Shown one piece after another: positions 37,196 to 45,728 of a stretch of DNA of 64,000 bases. Every line of letters starts with the position of its first letter. Within the stretch, counting starts at the first letter, position 1. The position numbers and the translations under genes were made by a program. Source of the DNA: JACKBJ01 sp964549495 (GTDB taxonomy: Bacteria; Chloroflexota; Anaerolineae; Epilineales; Epilineaceae). The stretch is from contig CAZJWJ010000019.1 of the NCBI GenBank assembly GCA_964549495.1, forward strand, positions 1 to 64,000, given 5' to 3'. The notes beneath the pieces are model-generated. The model had not been told where the DNA came from and searched no databases. It saw nothing but the letters and a program-made list of their open reading frames with translations.

Positions 37196-37224
37196 ATTCT
37201 AAGCCGACCCGAAGAGCAACACAA
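37196..37224 (-). promoter_or_regulatory. Leaderless-type promoter for the small membrane protein
   Basis: On the minus strand TTGTGT (37219-37224), a 17-bp spacer and TAGAAT (37196-37201), which ends 7 nt before GTG 37188. Confidence 0.5.
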
Positions 37225-37256
37225 GACCGCCGAGCCTTTCGGCCCGGCGGTCTTGT
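37221..37256 (-). terminator. Strong hairpin, probable terminator of the upstream minus-strand peptide gene
   Basis: A 12-bp perfect stem (37221-37232 with 37245-37256, arm ACAAGACCGCCG) is topped by a short inner GCC/GGC stem. On the minus strand it is followed by a weakly T-rich run that merges with the next promoter. It lies 87 bp after the 25-codon ORF. Confidence 0.45.
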
Positions 37257-37342
37257 GCAAAGGAGGAGAAAGGGCGGCGCACTGCCATGCGCGACCAACT
37301 CTGTGATGATCTGTTTGCGATCCGATCAACCTGGAAGGCGAA

Positions 37343-37420
37343 CTAGCGTCGCGAGAAAACCAGGCTGTCGCACCACACGAGGAGCAGCATGATGGCGAAG
37401 ATGAACATTCCAGCAGTCAT
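37343..37420 (-). CDS. Putative 25-residue single-span membrane peptide
   Basis: ATG 37420 is preceded by AAAGAGGG with 7-nt spacing. It encodes a 25-residue peptide with one hydrophobic helix (MFIFAIMLLLVWC) and a basic end (FSRR). A terminator-like hairpin follows downstream. The frame stays open upstream to 37639, but that extension has no signal or family resemblance and lacks a ribosome-binding site. Small membrane peptides of this kind can be regulators or toxins. There is no homologue I recognise, so the call rests on signals only. Confidence 0.4.
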   Translation of the reverse strand: MTAGMFIFAIMLLLVWCDSLVFSRR

Positions 37421-37488
37421 TGCAATACCCTCTTTCAGTTTCGTGAAGCGAATCTCGTGTACAAGTTTCCGATTCTTCGACCCGACTT

Positions 37489-37513
37489 GGTTCGACGATC
37501 GGGTTCGACGATC
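37489..37513. repeat. Tandem 12-bp direct repeat
   Basis: GGTTCGACGATC occurs at 37489-37500 and again at 37502-37513, a 13-bp period. It lies about 70 bp upstream of the small peptide gene on the minus strand and could be a regulator site. Confidence 0.45.
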
Positions 37514-37927
37514 CTGCGCCGCCGACTCTCCTCCGTCGCTGCCTACACCCCTATAGACGGGCTTCGGTTCGAAATGGTTACGCCCTGTTTCGATCCGAGG
37601 CTCGAATCCACATCCGAGCTTAATGTCGAGGCGCGTCACCGCCGGCCGGCCGCCTCCCGACGCGGCTTCGATGTCGACCGTTCAACGCTAGCGTTCATTC
37701 CTATCACCCGCACCGAATCCCGGTGCTCGGCCCGCCTGTCCCAAGGTCGTCTCGTCGACGTAACATTTAGATTAGGACCGACCCGGACGCCTTGCGCGAC
37801 GCCCGGTCGACGCTCGACCCGCGACTCTCCGTCGTTTGGCCGCCGCTATACGGCAACGCCTGCCCCACGCCCGACCGGCGCGTGGCGGTCGGCCGCCGGG
37901 CCCGCTGGCCCCCGCCGCGCGAGTCGA

Positions 37928-37933
37928 TACAAT
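37928..37933 (+). promoter_or_regulatory. Leaderless -10 element of the YfhO-nadK run
   Basis: TACAAT ends 6 nt before ATG 37940. The -35 region is weak. Confidence 0.45.
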
Positions 37934-37939
37934 TGCCGC

Positions 37940-40453
37940 ATGCCCTTCCTCCCCCGTCGAGGGGGCCGGCGCGCGTGGCGGCGACTCGGTCCCTGGCTCC
38001 TGTTCGGACTGCTGGCAGCGATCTTCGCTTGGCCGCTCTGGGCGCCCAACCCGGCCGATCGGATGAGCATCGGTCGCTCCGGCGGCGATTTCTTGCGCCA
38101 GTTCCATGCCTATCGAGCCTTCGTCGCCGGCGCCTGGGCATCGGGTCATCCACCCCTCTGGAATCCTCACCAGTACGCCGGCAGCCCCGCCTGGGCCGAT
38201 CCGCAACTGGCCGTGATCTACCCTTGGCGCCTGCTGCAGCTGCCCTTCGCCCTGGGCGATCGCATCCTCCCGCTATGGACCTTGCATCTGGAGGCCCTGG
38301 CGCATTTGATGCTGGCCGCCTCCTTCACCTACGGCTTGGTCCGCCGGCTGGGCGCCGGCCCGGCCGGGGGCCTGCTGGCCGGCCTGAGCTTCGCCTTCGG
38401 CGGCTACCTGAGCGGCTATCCGATGGAGCAGCTGGCGATCCTGGACACGGCGGCCTGGATCCCGGCGCTGCTCTGGGCGCTGACCGCACTGGCGGAGGCG
38501 CTGCGGCCGGGCATCGATCGCGCATTCGCCGGAGCGGGCCGGCGCGCCTGGCTCGGCCCCGCGCTGGCCGCCGCCGGTGCCGGCGCGATGATGGTCCTGG
38601 CCGGCCACCCCCAAACCGCCCTCTACGGCTTCTGGGCCGCCGCGGCCTGGTGGATCTATCGCCTCTGGAGGCTGCGCAGGGCGGGGCCGGGTACCGAGCC
38701 GCTCCCAGCCGATCCTCTGCCGTCCAAGCCGCCGCCGCCTGTGGCGGCTGGCGGCCGTCAGCCCTGGCTGCTGGCCAGCGCCGTCTGGATCCTGGGAGCC
38801 GTCGGGCTGTCGGCCCTGCAGTGGCTGCCCAGCGTCGATTTGCTCGGCCGCTCGGCGCGCCAGCTCGACCCGGCCGAGGTGGCGGCGGGCTTCCCGCTCG
38901 TCGACATCCTGCAGGTGGTCGCGCCGGGCGGTCTGAGCCAGTGGTCGCCGCTCTACCTGGGCTTCTTGCCCTTGGCCCTGGCGCTCTGGGGCGGGCTGCG
39001 GCTGCCGGCCAGCCGGCCCTGGCTGGGCATGGCCGCAACGGCCTGGCTGATCGGCCTGGGCGGCAACAACCCGGCCTTCCCCCTGCTCCTGCGCATCCTG
39101 CCCGGCATGGCGCTCTTCCGCCATCAGGAGCGCATCGCCGTCCTCTGGTCGCTGGGCCTGGCGGTGGCGGCGGGGCTGAGCCTGAGCGCCCTGCTGGCGG
39201 GCCGCTCCCGGACTGCCGAGCGTCCCGATCGGCCGCTGCGCGAGCTGACCGCCATCGGCGCCGGCGCGGCCCTGCTCTTGGCCTTGGCCGCCGCCGCCTT
39301 GCAGCTGCGCTACGCCGGCGCGGCCCTGCCGCTTCGGGACTTCTGCAGCCCGGAGGGCTTGGCCGCCGCGGCCCAGGCCGTCCCGCCGACCGTCCCGCCG
39401 GCCGGCCGCCGGCTGGCCCTGGCCGGCCCCATGGCCCATGTCGCGCTCTACGCCGCCTGCACGGCCTTGGCCGCGGGCCTGGCGTTGGCCGGCCGCCTGC
39501 CCCGGCGCTGGCTGGCGTCCGCCTTGCTCCTGCTGGCCCTGCTCGACCTCTTCGGCGCCAACCGCGGCGCCGCCCTCTGCCCGCTCGATCCGGATCGGCT
39601 GCTGCCGGATGCCAACCTGGCCCAGCTGCTGCCGCGGGCCCGCGACGGCCGCGTCTCCAGCGAAGCCCTCTTGCCCGGCGGGCCGAATGCCGCCAGCCTC
39701 TTCGGCCTCTACGACGTGACCGGCGACAGCCCGCTGCGCTTGGGCAGCACCGAGAACCTCGTCGAGCAGGCACCCGAGATCCTCTGGTGGCGGATCCTGG
39801 GCGTGCGTTTCGCGGTCAGCCAGCGCCCGCCGGAGGGGGCGCCGCTGACCGAGCTGTCGCGTGCGGGCGATGCGGTGCTCTACGAGGTCGAGCTCCCGGT
39901 CCCGCCCCTCTGGTTGCCGCCCGAGAGCCGCTGCCTGGCGCCCGGCACTCCGATCGCCGAATGGGCCGAGCCGAGCCTGGATCCGCTGCGCGTCGCCTAC
40001 GTCGAGCCCGTCGACCCGGCGCGGAGCTTCTCGGCGCTGGAGGTGGGTCGATACGGGATGCCGACCGAAGGGTCGGCAGACGACCGGAGCGCTGGCATCT
40101 GCTGGTCGGACGCCTCGCCCGACCGGCCCGGCGGCAGCGCGAGCCTCACCGGCCTCGACCCGGGACGGATCCGGGCCGAAGCCGAGCTGGCCGGCCCGGG
40201 CTGGCTGCTGCTCTCCAGCGCCTACGATCCCGCCTGGCAGCTGAGCGCACGCGAGCTGGATACGGGCGAGCGGATCCGCCCGCCGGTGGCGCGTGCCTAT
40301 GGCGCCATCCTGGCCGCGCGCCTGCCGGCCGGCCGCTGGGAACTGCGATGGACCTATCTGCCCGCAGCCGTCATAATGGGGCTCCTGACCAGCCTATCGA
40401 CCCTGGGAGCCGGCCTGTGGCTGTGGCGGCGAGCAGCACGAGCGAGTACGTGA
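37940..40453 (+). CDS. YfhO-like polytopic membrane protein
   Basis: The 837-aa product has many hydrophobic helices and the early luminal motifs of the YfhO/GT-C membrane family: GGDFLRQFHAYRAFVAGAW and HPPLWNPHQYAGSPAWADPQ. A C-terminal beta-rich soluble part ends near a last helix (VIMGLLTSLSTLGAGLWLW). YfhO proteins are implicated in glycosylation of wall polymers in Firmicutes; the sugar here is unknown. ATG 37940 is set by TACAAT 6 nt before it; the open frame upstream to 37457 is untranslated by this reading. Its TGA overlaps the nadK GTG. Confidence 0.85.
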   Translation: MPFLPRRGGRRAWRRLGPWLLFGLLAAIFAWPLWAPNPADRMSIGRSGGDFLRQFHAYRAFVAGAWASGHPPLWNPHQYAGSPAWADPQLAVIYPWRLLQLPFALGDRILPLWTLHLEALAHLMLAASFTYGLVRRLGAGPAGGLLAGLSFAFGGYLSGYPMEQLAILDTAAWIPALLWALTALAEALRPGIDRAFAGAGRRAWLGPALAAAGAGAMMVLAGHPQTALYGFWAAAAWWIYRLWRLRRAGPGTEPLPADPLPSKPPPPVAAGGRQPWLLASAVWILGAVGLSALQWLPSVDLLGRSARQLDPAEVAAGFPLVDILQVVAPGGLSQWSPLYLGFLPLALALWGGLRLPASRPWLGMAATAWLIGLGGNNPAFPLLLRILPGMALFRHQERIAVLWSLGLAVAAGLSLSALLAGRSRTAERPDRPLRELTAIGAGAALLLALAAAALQLRYAGAALPLRDFCSPEGLAAAAQAVPPTVPPAGRRLALAGPMAHVALYAACTALAAGLALAGRLPRRWLASALLLLALLDLFGANRGAALCPLDPDRLLPDANLAQLLPRARDGRVSSEALLPGGPNAASLFGLYDVTGDSPLRLGSTENLVEQAPEILWWRILGVRFAVSQRPPEGAPLTELSRAGDAVLYEVELPVPPLWLPPESRCLAPGTPIAEWAEPSLDPLRVAYVEPVDPARSFSALEVGRYGMPTEGSADDRSAGICWSDASPDRPGGSASLTGLDPGRIRAEAELAGPGWLLLSSAYDPAWQLSARELDTGERIRPPVARAYGAILAARLPAGRWELRWTYLPAAVIMGLLTSLSTLGAGLWLWRRAARAST

Positions 40454-41364
40454 GGCGCGAGATCGCGATCCGCGCCGACCGGCGCTGCGTCGGGGTCTTC
40501 TACCACCGGCGCGTGGCGGCCTCGCTGGACTTGGCCAGCCGCATGGTCGAGGTCCTCGAGGGCCTCGGCGCTCGGGCGCGCCTGCTCTCGGCCTGGGAGT
40601 CGCGCGAGCTCTTGGAGCCTCGCCTGGAGGGTCTGGATTGGGCGGTGGTGCTGGGCGGCGACGGCACGGTCCTGCGCATGGCCGGCATCCTGGGCGAGCA
40701 CGGCCTGCCCCTGGTCGGCGTCAACTTCGGCCGCCTGGGTTTCCTGGCCGAGCTGGAGCCGGATCGGGCCATCGAGGCGGCGGGCGAGCTCTTGGGAGGC
40801 GGCGGCTGGGTGCAGGAGCGCCTGATGCTCCGCGCCAGCTCGGATGCCGTGCTCGAGCCGGTGGCCCACGACGGGGACGATGTGGTGCGCGCCATCGGCG
40901 GGAGCTCGCGGCCCGGTGCGGTGGCCGAAGCCCTCAACGACGTCTTCGTCGGCCGCGGCCGGGTGGCGCATGCCGTGCGCCTGGCGGTGCGGGTCGACGG
41001 CCGCGAGCTGATCCGCCTGACCGCCGACGGCCTGCTGGTGGCTACGCCCACCGGCTCGACGGCTTACTCGCTGTCGGCCGGTGGTCCGGTGGTCGTGCCG
41101 GAGCTGGACGCCATCCTGCTCACGCCGGTGGTCGCCCACCCGGCGCCGGTGCGGACCATGGTCCTGCCGGCCAGCGCCGAGATCGAGATCACCGTGCGCT
41201 CCGACGAGGAGCCGATCTGCTCCATCGACGGCCAGCGGCATTACATCGTGCCCTCGGGCACCACGGTGCGGGTCGGCGCCGCCGATCGCCCGGCCCGCTT
41301 CCTGCGCCTGGGCGAGCCGGCCGAGTTCTACCAGAGCCTGGTCGAGCGGATCAGCCGATGGTGA
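40450..41364 (+). CDS. nadK: NAD kinase
   Basis: The 304-aa enzyme phosphorylates NAD to NADP. It has the NAD kinase signature VVLGGDGTVLRMAGI (GGDGT), VNFGRLGFLAEL, and the substrate region NDVFVGRGRVAH followed by ATPTGSTAYSLSAGGP. The start GTG 40450 overlaps the YfhO stop (GTGA), which explains the lack of a separate ribosome-binding site and matches the usual N-terminus. In-frame GTGs at 40417 and 40423 would lengthen it by about ten residues. It is followed by a TPR/B-box gene overlapping by 7 bp and then recN, a common nadK neighbour. Confidence 0.95.
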   Translation: MRREIAIRADRRCVGVFYHRRVAASLDLASRMVEVLEGLGARARLLSAWESRELLEPRLEGLDWAVVLGGDGTVLRMAGILGEHGLPLVGVNFGRLGFLAELEPDRAIEAAGELLGGGGWVQERLMLRASSDAVLEPVAHDGDDVVRAIGGSSRPGAVAEALNDVFVGRGRVAHAVRLAVRVDGRELIRLTADGLLVATPTGSTAYSLSAGGPVVVPELDAILLTPVVAHPAPVRTMVLPASAEIEITVRSDEEPICSIDGQRHYIVPSGTTVRVGAADRPARFLRLGEPAEFYQSLVERISRW

Positions 41365-42155
41365 ACCGACTGCCGGACCTGGAGCGCCTCGAGGACGAGG
41401 AGCTCCTGCGCCGGGGCATCGCCGCGGCCCGGGTGGACGAGGACGACGAGGCGCGGGCCTTCCTCGAGGAGCTGACGCGACGCGAGCCGGAGCAGGCCGA
41501 TGCCTGGCTCTGGCTGGGCTCGGTGGCGGCCACGCCCCAGGAGCGGCGGGATGCCTTCGAGCGGGTCTTGCAGCTGCGGCCGGAGGACGAGGACGCCGCG
41601 GCCGGCCTGGAGCGGCTGGCGGCCAAGTACGGCCGCGGCCTGCTCGAGGACCGCGACCTGGACCTGGAGACCCTGCACTGCACCTGGCATCCGGAGCGCG
41701 AGACCCTGCTGCGCTGCTCGCGCTGCGGCCGGCCGATGTGCCCCGATTGCGCCCGCCAGCATCCGGTCGGCCTGCGCTGCAAGCAGTGCATGCGCGAGCT
41801 GCGCTCGCCGCTCTACAAGGTCGGTCCGGCCCAGCTGGCCGGCGGCCTCGTCTCGGGCCTCATCGCCTGGTCCCTGGCCGCCCTCGCCATGGCCTACTTG
41901 CCGCTGGGACTCTTCTTCGGCTTGCTGATCGCCTTTGCCGCCGGCCCCATCGCGGCCGACGCGATCAGCCGCGGCGCCGGCCGCAAGCGCGGTCGCGGCG
42001 TCCAGGTCGTCACCCTCCTCTCGCTGGTGTTGGCGCTGGTCCTGCTCTGGGGGCTCTACCTGACCGGCATCCTGCCGCTCCTGCCGCCCAGCCCGATGGA
42101 GAGCTTGATCCTCTTGGGGTTGGGCGGGGTCGGTGCCTGGCGGCGGCTGGAGTAG
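41358..42155 (+). CDS. TPR-like, B-box zinc-finger membrane protein
   Basis: The 265-aa product begins with TPR-like helices (LWLGSVAATPQERRDAFERVLQL), followed at about residues 103-150 by a B-box-type zinc finger with ordered Cys/His ligands (CTWHP, CSRCGRPMCPDCA, CKQC). Three hydrophobic helices fill the C-terminal third. Such proteins are widespread and uncharacterised; the finger probably mediates protein contacts at the membrane. ATG 41358 overlaps nadK by 7 bp. The 42-bp intergenic repeat starts 2 bp after its stop. Confidence 0.78.
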   Translation: MVNRLPDLERLEDEELLRRGIAAARVDEDDEARAFLEELTRREPEQADAWLWLGSVAATPQERRDAFERVLQLRPEDEDAAAGLERLAAKYGRGLLEDRDLDLETLHCTWHPERETLLRCSRCGRPMCPDCARQHPVGLRCKQCMRELRSPLYKVGPAQLAGGLVSGLIAWSLAALAMAYLPLGLFFGLLIAFAAGPIAADAISRGAGRKRGRGVQVVTLLSLVLALVLLWGLYLTGILPLLPPSPMESLILLGLGGVGAWRRLE

Positions 42156-42156
42156 G

Positions 42157-42198
42157 GGCTCTCCCGGCAATCGGATCCCCGATCGAGGGCGTCGCTGC
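42157..42198 (+). repeat. 42-bp dispersed intergenic repeat, copy B
   Basis: 39 of 42 positions match the reverse complement of 29280-29321. It starts 2 bp after the stop of the TPR/B-box gene. The internal ATCGG/CCGAT pair could form a small hairpin here but is not preserved in copy A. Confidence 0.75.
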
Positions 42199-42330
42199 GC
42201 CGGAACTGGACAGGAGACCGCCATCTGACCTAGCATTAGCGGCCTAGCACGTTTGTTCGGCGCCCGCAGGCGCCTTCGCGACCGACAGCCACCCCAGACC
42301 GCCCTGGCGGACAGGGGAGATGCTTCCGAC

Positions 42331-44100
42331 ATGTTGCTCGAGCTCGACATCCGCGACTTCGCGATCATCGATCACGTCCAGATGGGCCTGGGGCCCGGCT
42401 TCAACGTGGTCACCGGCGAGACGGGCGCCGGCAAGTCCATCGTGGTCGACTCGGTGGGCTTGCTACTGGGCGACCGGGCCGACATCAGCCTGGTGCGGGC
42501 CGGCGCCGACCGGGCCGTGATCACCGGTCTCTTCGAGCCGGGCGGCAATGCCGCGAGGCTCACGGAGTTGCTGGACGAGTACGGTTTGAGCCTCGAGGCG
42601 GGCGAGCCCCTGATCGTGGTGCGCGAGCTGCACGCCGCCGGCCGCTCGGTGGCCCGGATCAACGGCCAGGCCGTGCCGGTGCGCGCGCTCTCGGAGCTGG
42701 GCGCGCTCCTGATCGACGTGCACGGGCAGAGCGACAACGCCTCGCTCAAGCGCGAGGCCGAGCATCTGGGCCTGCTCGACCGCTTCGGTCGGTTGGAGGC
42801 CGAGCGGGTCGAGCTGAGCGAGCGGGTGCGCGCCTGCCGCGCCATCGAGCAGCGGCTGGCCAGCCTGCAGCGCGACGAGGAGGCCCAGCAGCGGCGGGTC
42901 GACCTGCTGCGCTTCGCCCTGGACGAGATCGAGGCGGCCCGCCTGGAGCCGGGCGAGACGGCTGCCCTCAAGGCCGAGCGCAGCCGCCTGGCCAACGCCG
43001 AGCGCCTGGCTCGCGCGGCCGAGGCAGCCTACGGCCTCCTACAAGGGGGGCTGGAGGCCAGCGAGGAGATGGCCGGCCTGGACCTGGTCGACCGCGCGGT
43101 CGGCGAGGCCGAGAGCCTGGCGCGCATCGACCCGGAGCAGGCCGAGCTCTTCGAGCTGCTGTCCAGCGCCGCCGAGGGCCTGCGCGAGGCCGCCGCGCGC
43201 CTGCGCGACTACCGCGAGTCCTTGGAGTTCAACGCCGAGCGGCTGGAAGAGGTCGAGGAGCGGCTGGCCCTGATCGCCAGCCTGGAGCGCAAGCACCGCG
43301 TCGAATCCGTCGAGGCCCTGCTCGACTTCGCCGCCCGCGCGGCCGAGGAGCTGGGCGACATCGAGGGCGCCGACGCGCGCATCGCCGAGCTGGAGGCCGA
43401 GCGCGAGACGCTGCTGGCGGAGATCGGCCGGCGGGCCGGCGCCCTGTCGGCCGGCCGCCGGGCCGCGGCGGCTCGCATGGCCCGGGCCCTGGAGGCGGAG
43501 CTGGAAGCGCTGAGCATGGCCGGCAGCCGCTTCGAGGTGGCCCTGGAAGCCCGGCCGGACGAGGCCGGCGCGCCGGTGGAGGGCGAGGGCTTCGAGCCGG
43601 GCCGGCGCTACGCCTTCGACGAGAGCGGCGCCGACCGGGCAGCCTTCCTGGTCTCGATGAACCCCGGCGAGCCCACCCGGCCCCTGGTCAAGGTGGCCTC
43701 CGGCGGCGAGACGGCGCGCCTGATGCTGGCCCTCAAGGGCATCCTTGGCCGGGCCGACGAGCTGCCCACCCTGATCTTCGACGAGATCGATGCCGGCATC
43801 GGCGGCCGCGTGGGCAGCGTGGTCGGCCAGAAGCTCTGGGCCCTGGCCAGCGGGCATCAGGTGCTCTGCGTCACCCACCTGCCGCAGGTGGCGGCCTACG
43901 GCGACAGTCACTACCGGGTGGCCAAGGCGGTCGAGGGCGGCCGCACCACCACCCGCGTGCGCCGGGTCGAGGCCGGCGAGCGGGTCGAGGAGTTGATGCA
44001 GATGCTGGGCGCCGAGACCTCCATCGCCCGCGAGAACGCGCTGCAGCTCCTGCAGCACGGCGAGCAGTGGAAGCTGGCCGAGCGCGGCCAGCCGGCCTGA
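42331..44100 (+). CDS. recN: DNA repair protein RecN
   Basis: The 589-aa SMC-like protein has Walker A GETGAGKSIVVDSVGLLLG near the N-terminus, two central coiled-coil arms (residues about 160-370), the ABC signature VASGGETARLMLALKG and Walker B LIFDEIDAGIGG, followed by VLCVTHLPQVAAYGD. RecN organises broken DNA ends during recombinational repair. GGGGAGA lies 11 nt before ATG 42331; an in-frame start at 42253 would add an unconserved Arg-rich segment. A LexA-type box was not recognised upstream. Confidence 0.96.
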   Translation: MLLELDIRDFAIIDHVQMGLGPGFNVVTGETGAGKSIVVDSVGLLLGDRADISLVRAGADRAVITGLFEPGGNAARLTELLDEYGLSLEAGEPLIVVRELHAAGRSVARINGQAVPVRALSELGALLIDVHGQSDNASLKREAEHLGLLDRFGRLEAERVELSERVRACRAIEQRLASLQRDEEAQQRRVDLLRFALDEIEAARLEPGETAALKAERSRLANAERLARAAEAAYGLLQGGLEASEEMAGLDLVDRAVGEAESLARIDPEQAELFELLSSAAEGLREAAARLRDYRESLEFNAERLEEVEERLALIASLERKHRVESVEALLDFAARAAEELGDIEGADARIAELEAERETLLAEIGRRAGALSAGRRAAAARMARALEAELEALSMAGSRFEVALEARPDEAGAPVEGEGFEPGRRYAFDESGADRAAFLVSMNPGEPTRPLVKVASGGETARLMLALKGILGRADELPTLIFDEIDAGIGGRVGSVVGQKLWALASGHQVLCVTHLPQVAAYGDSHYRVAKAVEGGRTTTRVRRVEAGERVEELMQMLGAETSIARENALQLLQHGEQWKLAERGQPA

Positions 44101-44175
44101 GCGCGGCCGAATCGAGTTCTGCGAAGACCGCCGACTTGTCGCCGGCTGTCGACCTGACTCCCTACCCGATCCAGC

Positions 44176-45396
44176 TCAGAGCCTCCGCCAGACCAGCGCC
44201 AGCGCCTGCATGCTGGCCCGTTCCGCGACCAGCGCCGGATGGCCGCCTTGCGGGATGCTGCGTTGCCACGATCCATCCGGGGCGAGCAGCGAGACCCCTG
44301 CCACGGTTCGATCGTCGGACTCGCTGATCGATAGGCCCAGGGCCACGTCGGCGCCGCTCGCCTGGCGCATTGAGGCCAACGCGGATTCGAGGGCGGGAGC
44401 CTCGAGCGGCGCGGGATGAACCTGGCATCCCAGCAGACGGTCCGCCGCGCCGGGTTCGGCGCAAAGGGCGGAGGCCAGCCGGCCGGCACTGCCGCATTCC
44501 AGGCTGGTCAGGCTCCAGCCGCGCCGCCCCAGACGCTCCAGGATGGCCCCGGCCAGGGTCTGCTCATCGGAGCCGAAGATCCACCGATCCAGACGATCGC
44601 GGATCTCGGACTCCAGCGGGGCCAGCGCCGCCTCGGCCGCTGCATCGCTCTCCGCGCGAATGGCGAGGCGCAGGTCGACCTGGCCCGCATGGGCCGCCAG
44701 GCCCAGCTCGATCGCGTCGGGAAGCGCCAGATCGCGCAATCGCTCGTCGATGCGCGACTCGCCCAAGCCGGCCGTGCGCAGCACCCGTGTGCGCAGCACC
44801 CCGTTCTGGCCGAAGCGCCGGCGCAGCCAGGGCAGGATCGGCGAGTTCAGCAGGTGCTCCATCTCGCGCGGCACCCCCGGCAGGGCGATCAGGCTGCCGC
44901 GCGGGTCCTCGACGCGAAAGGCCGGCGCGGTGCCGACCGGGTTGGGTATGGCCTCCGCACCACGCGGCAGCATGGCTTGCTGGCGGTTGTTGGGGCTCGG
45001 ATCGACGCCGAAGCGCTCGAACATGGCCTCGATCTGCGCCCAGAGCTCGGGCCGGAACTCCAGCGGCCGGTCGTAGGCCAGGGCGACCGCCTCGCGGGTG
45101 GGATCGTCGGCGGTCGGACCCAGGCCACCGGTGGTCAGGACGATGTCGGCCCGGTCCAGGACCTCGCGCAACAGCTCCGCGATACGCCCGGCGTGGTCGC
45201 CGACGGTCGTCTTGCGACTGGGCTCGAGCCCGATCTCGCGCAGCCGGCCGGCGATATGGGCCGCATTGCCATCGACGGTGCTGCCCGCCAAGAGCTCGTT
45301 GCCGATCGTCACCAGCTCGACGACAGGTGCTTTCGAAGGGCGGCTGACTTCTGCTCGGCTCACGGATGGCTTCCCTTGGCTCCGGCGACCCGACAT
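44176..45396 (-). CDS. cinA: CinA family protein with altered C-terminal active site
   Basis: The 406-aa protein has the N-terminal molybdopterin-binding-like domain of CinA (ELVTIGNELLAGSTVDGNAAH, LTTGGLGPTADDPTREAVA, ALPGVPREMEHLL). That domain acts as an ADP-ribose pyrophosphatase in characterised relatives. The C-terminal PncC-like NMN deamidase domain is present, but its ESCTGG motif reads ECGSAG, so the expected serine is a cysteine; activity is uncertain. ATG 45396 is used. A GTG at 45363 with GGGAAG upstream is an alternative start. A 9-bp hairpin lies in the leader. Confidence 0.88.
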   Translation of the reverse strand: MSGRRSQGKPSVSRAEVSRPSKAPVVELVTIGNELLAGSTVDGNAAHIAGRLREIGLEPSRKTTVGDHAGRIAELLREVLDRADIVLTTGGLGPTADDPTREAVALAYDRPLEFRPELWAQIEAMFERFGVDPSPNNRQQAMLPRGAEAIPNPVGTAPAFRVEDPRGSLIALPGVPREMEHLLNSPILPWLRRRFGQNGVLRTRVLRTAGLGESRIDERLRDLALPDAIELGLAAHAGQVDLRLAIRAESDAAAEAALAPLESEIRDRLDRWIFGSDEQTLAGAILERLGRRGWSLTSLECGSAGRLASALCAEPGAADRLLGCQVHPAPLEAPALESALASMRQASGADVALGLSISESDDRTVAGVSLLAPDGSWQRSIPQGGHPALVAERASMQALALVWRRL

Positions 45397-45421
45397 CGGC
45401 AGTCCCGCGGGCGGAACGGGT

Positions 45422-45442
45422 CGCCCGCGACATTCGCGGGCG
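45422..45442 (-). promoter_or_regulatory. Hairpin in the cinA leader
   Basis: A perfect 9-bp inverted repeat (CGCCCGCGA, cat loop, TCGCGGGCG) lies between a possible -10 TATCAT (45469-45474, minus strand) and ATG 45396. It could affect initiation or be a dyad operator. Confidence 0.4.
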
Positions 45443-45586
45443 GTCTGGCCCGCCGCGGCATGCCGGCTATGATAGAAGTCGGAATGCGCAAAGGGTAGGG
45501 GCTGGCCGGCCGCGCGCTGCTCGCTGCAACCGAAACGTCTTCGGAAGTCGCGGCGAGCAGGGGGCGGCTGGACTCCGCCGAAGGGA

Positions 45587-45616
45587 TTGACCCGCGGCGC
45601 AACCGCATGTTATCAT
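45587..45616 (+). promoter_or_regulatory. Promoter of the acyl-activating enzyme gene
   Basis: TTGACC (45587-45592), 18-bp spacer, TATCAT (45611-45616), predicting a leader of about 105 nt before ATG 45729. The rest of the 332-bp interval 45397-45728 holds the cinA leader hairpin and no ORF of note. Confidence 0.75.
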
Positions 45617-45728
45617 TCGTTTGAATGACGCCTCGCGATCCGCGAGCGGGATCCGCAGAAGCATGGATCCTCGCGGACCGCGGGGCCCGGAGCCGGTGCC
45701 AACACCGGCGGGCGAAGGGGAGACGAGC

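Larger units (their letters stand above)
37421..37939. other. Intergenic region, mostly without features
   Basis: This 519-bp stretch has slightly lower GC than its surroundings. It contains the direct repeat at 37489-37513 and the -10-like element at 37928-37933. The long frames crossing it lack start signals and family features. I see no tRNA or known RNA. Confidence 0.5.

Noticed and set aside
37457..37939. N-terminal extension of the YfhO-like protein
   Set aside because: The extension lacks membrane or signal character, crosses the -10 element at 37928 and resembles random intergenic translation.
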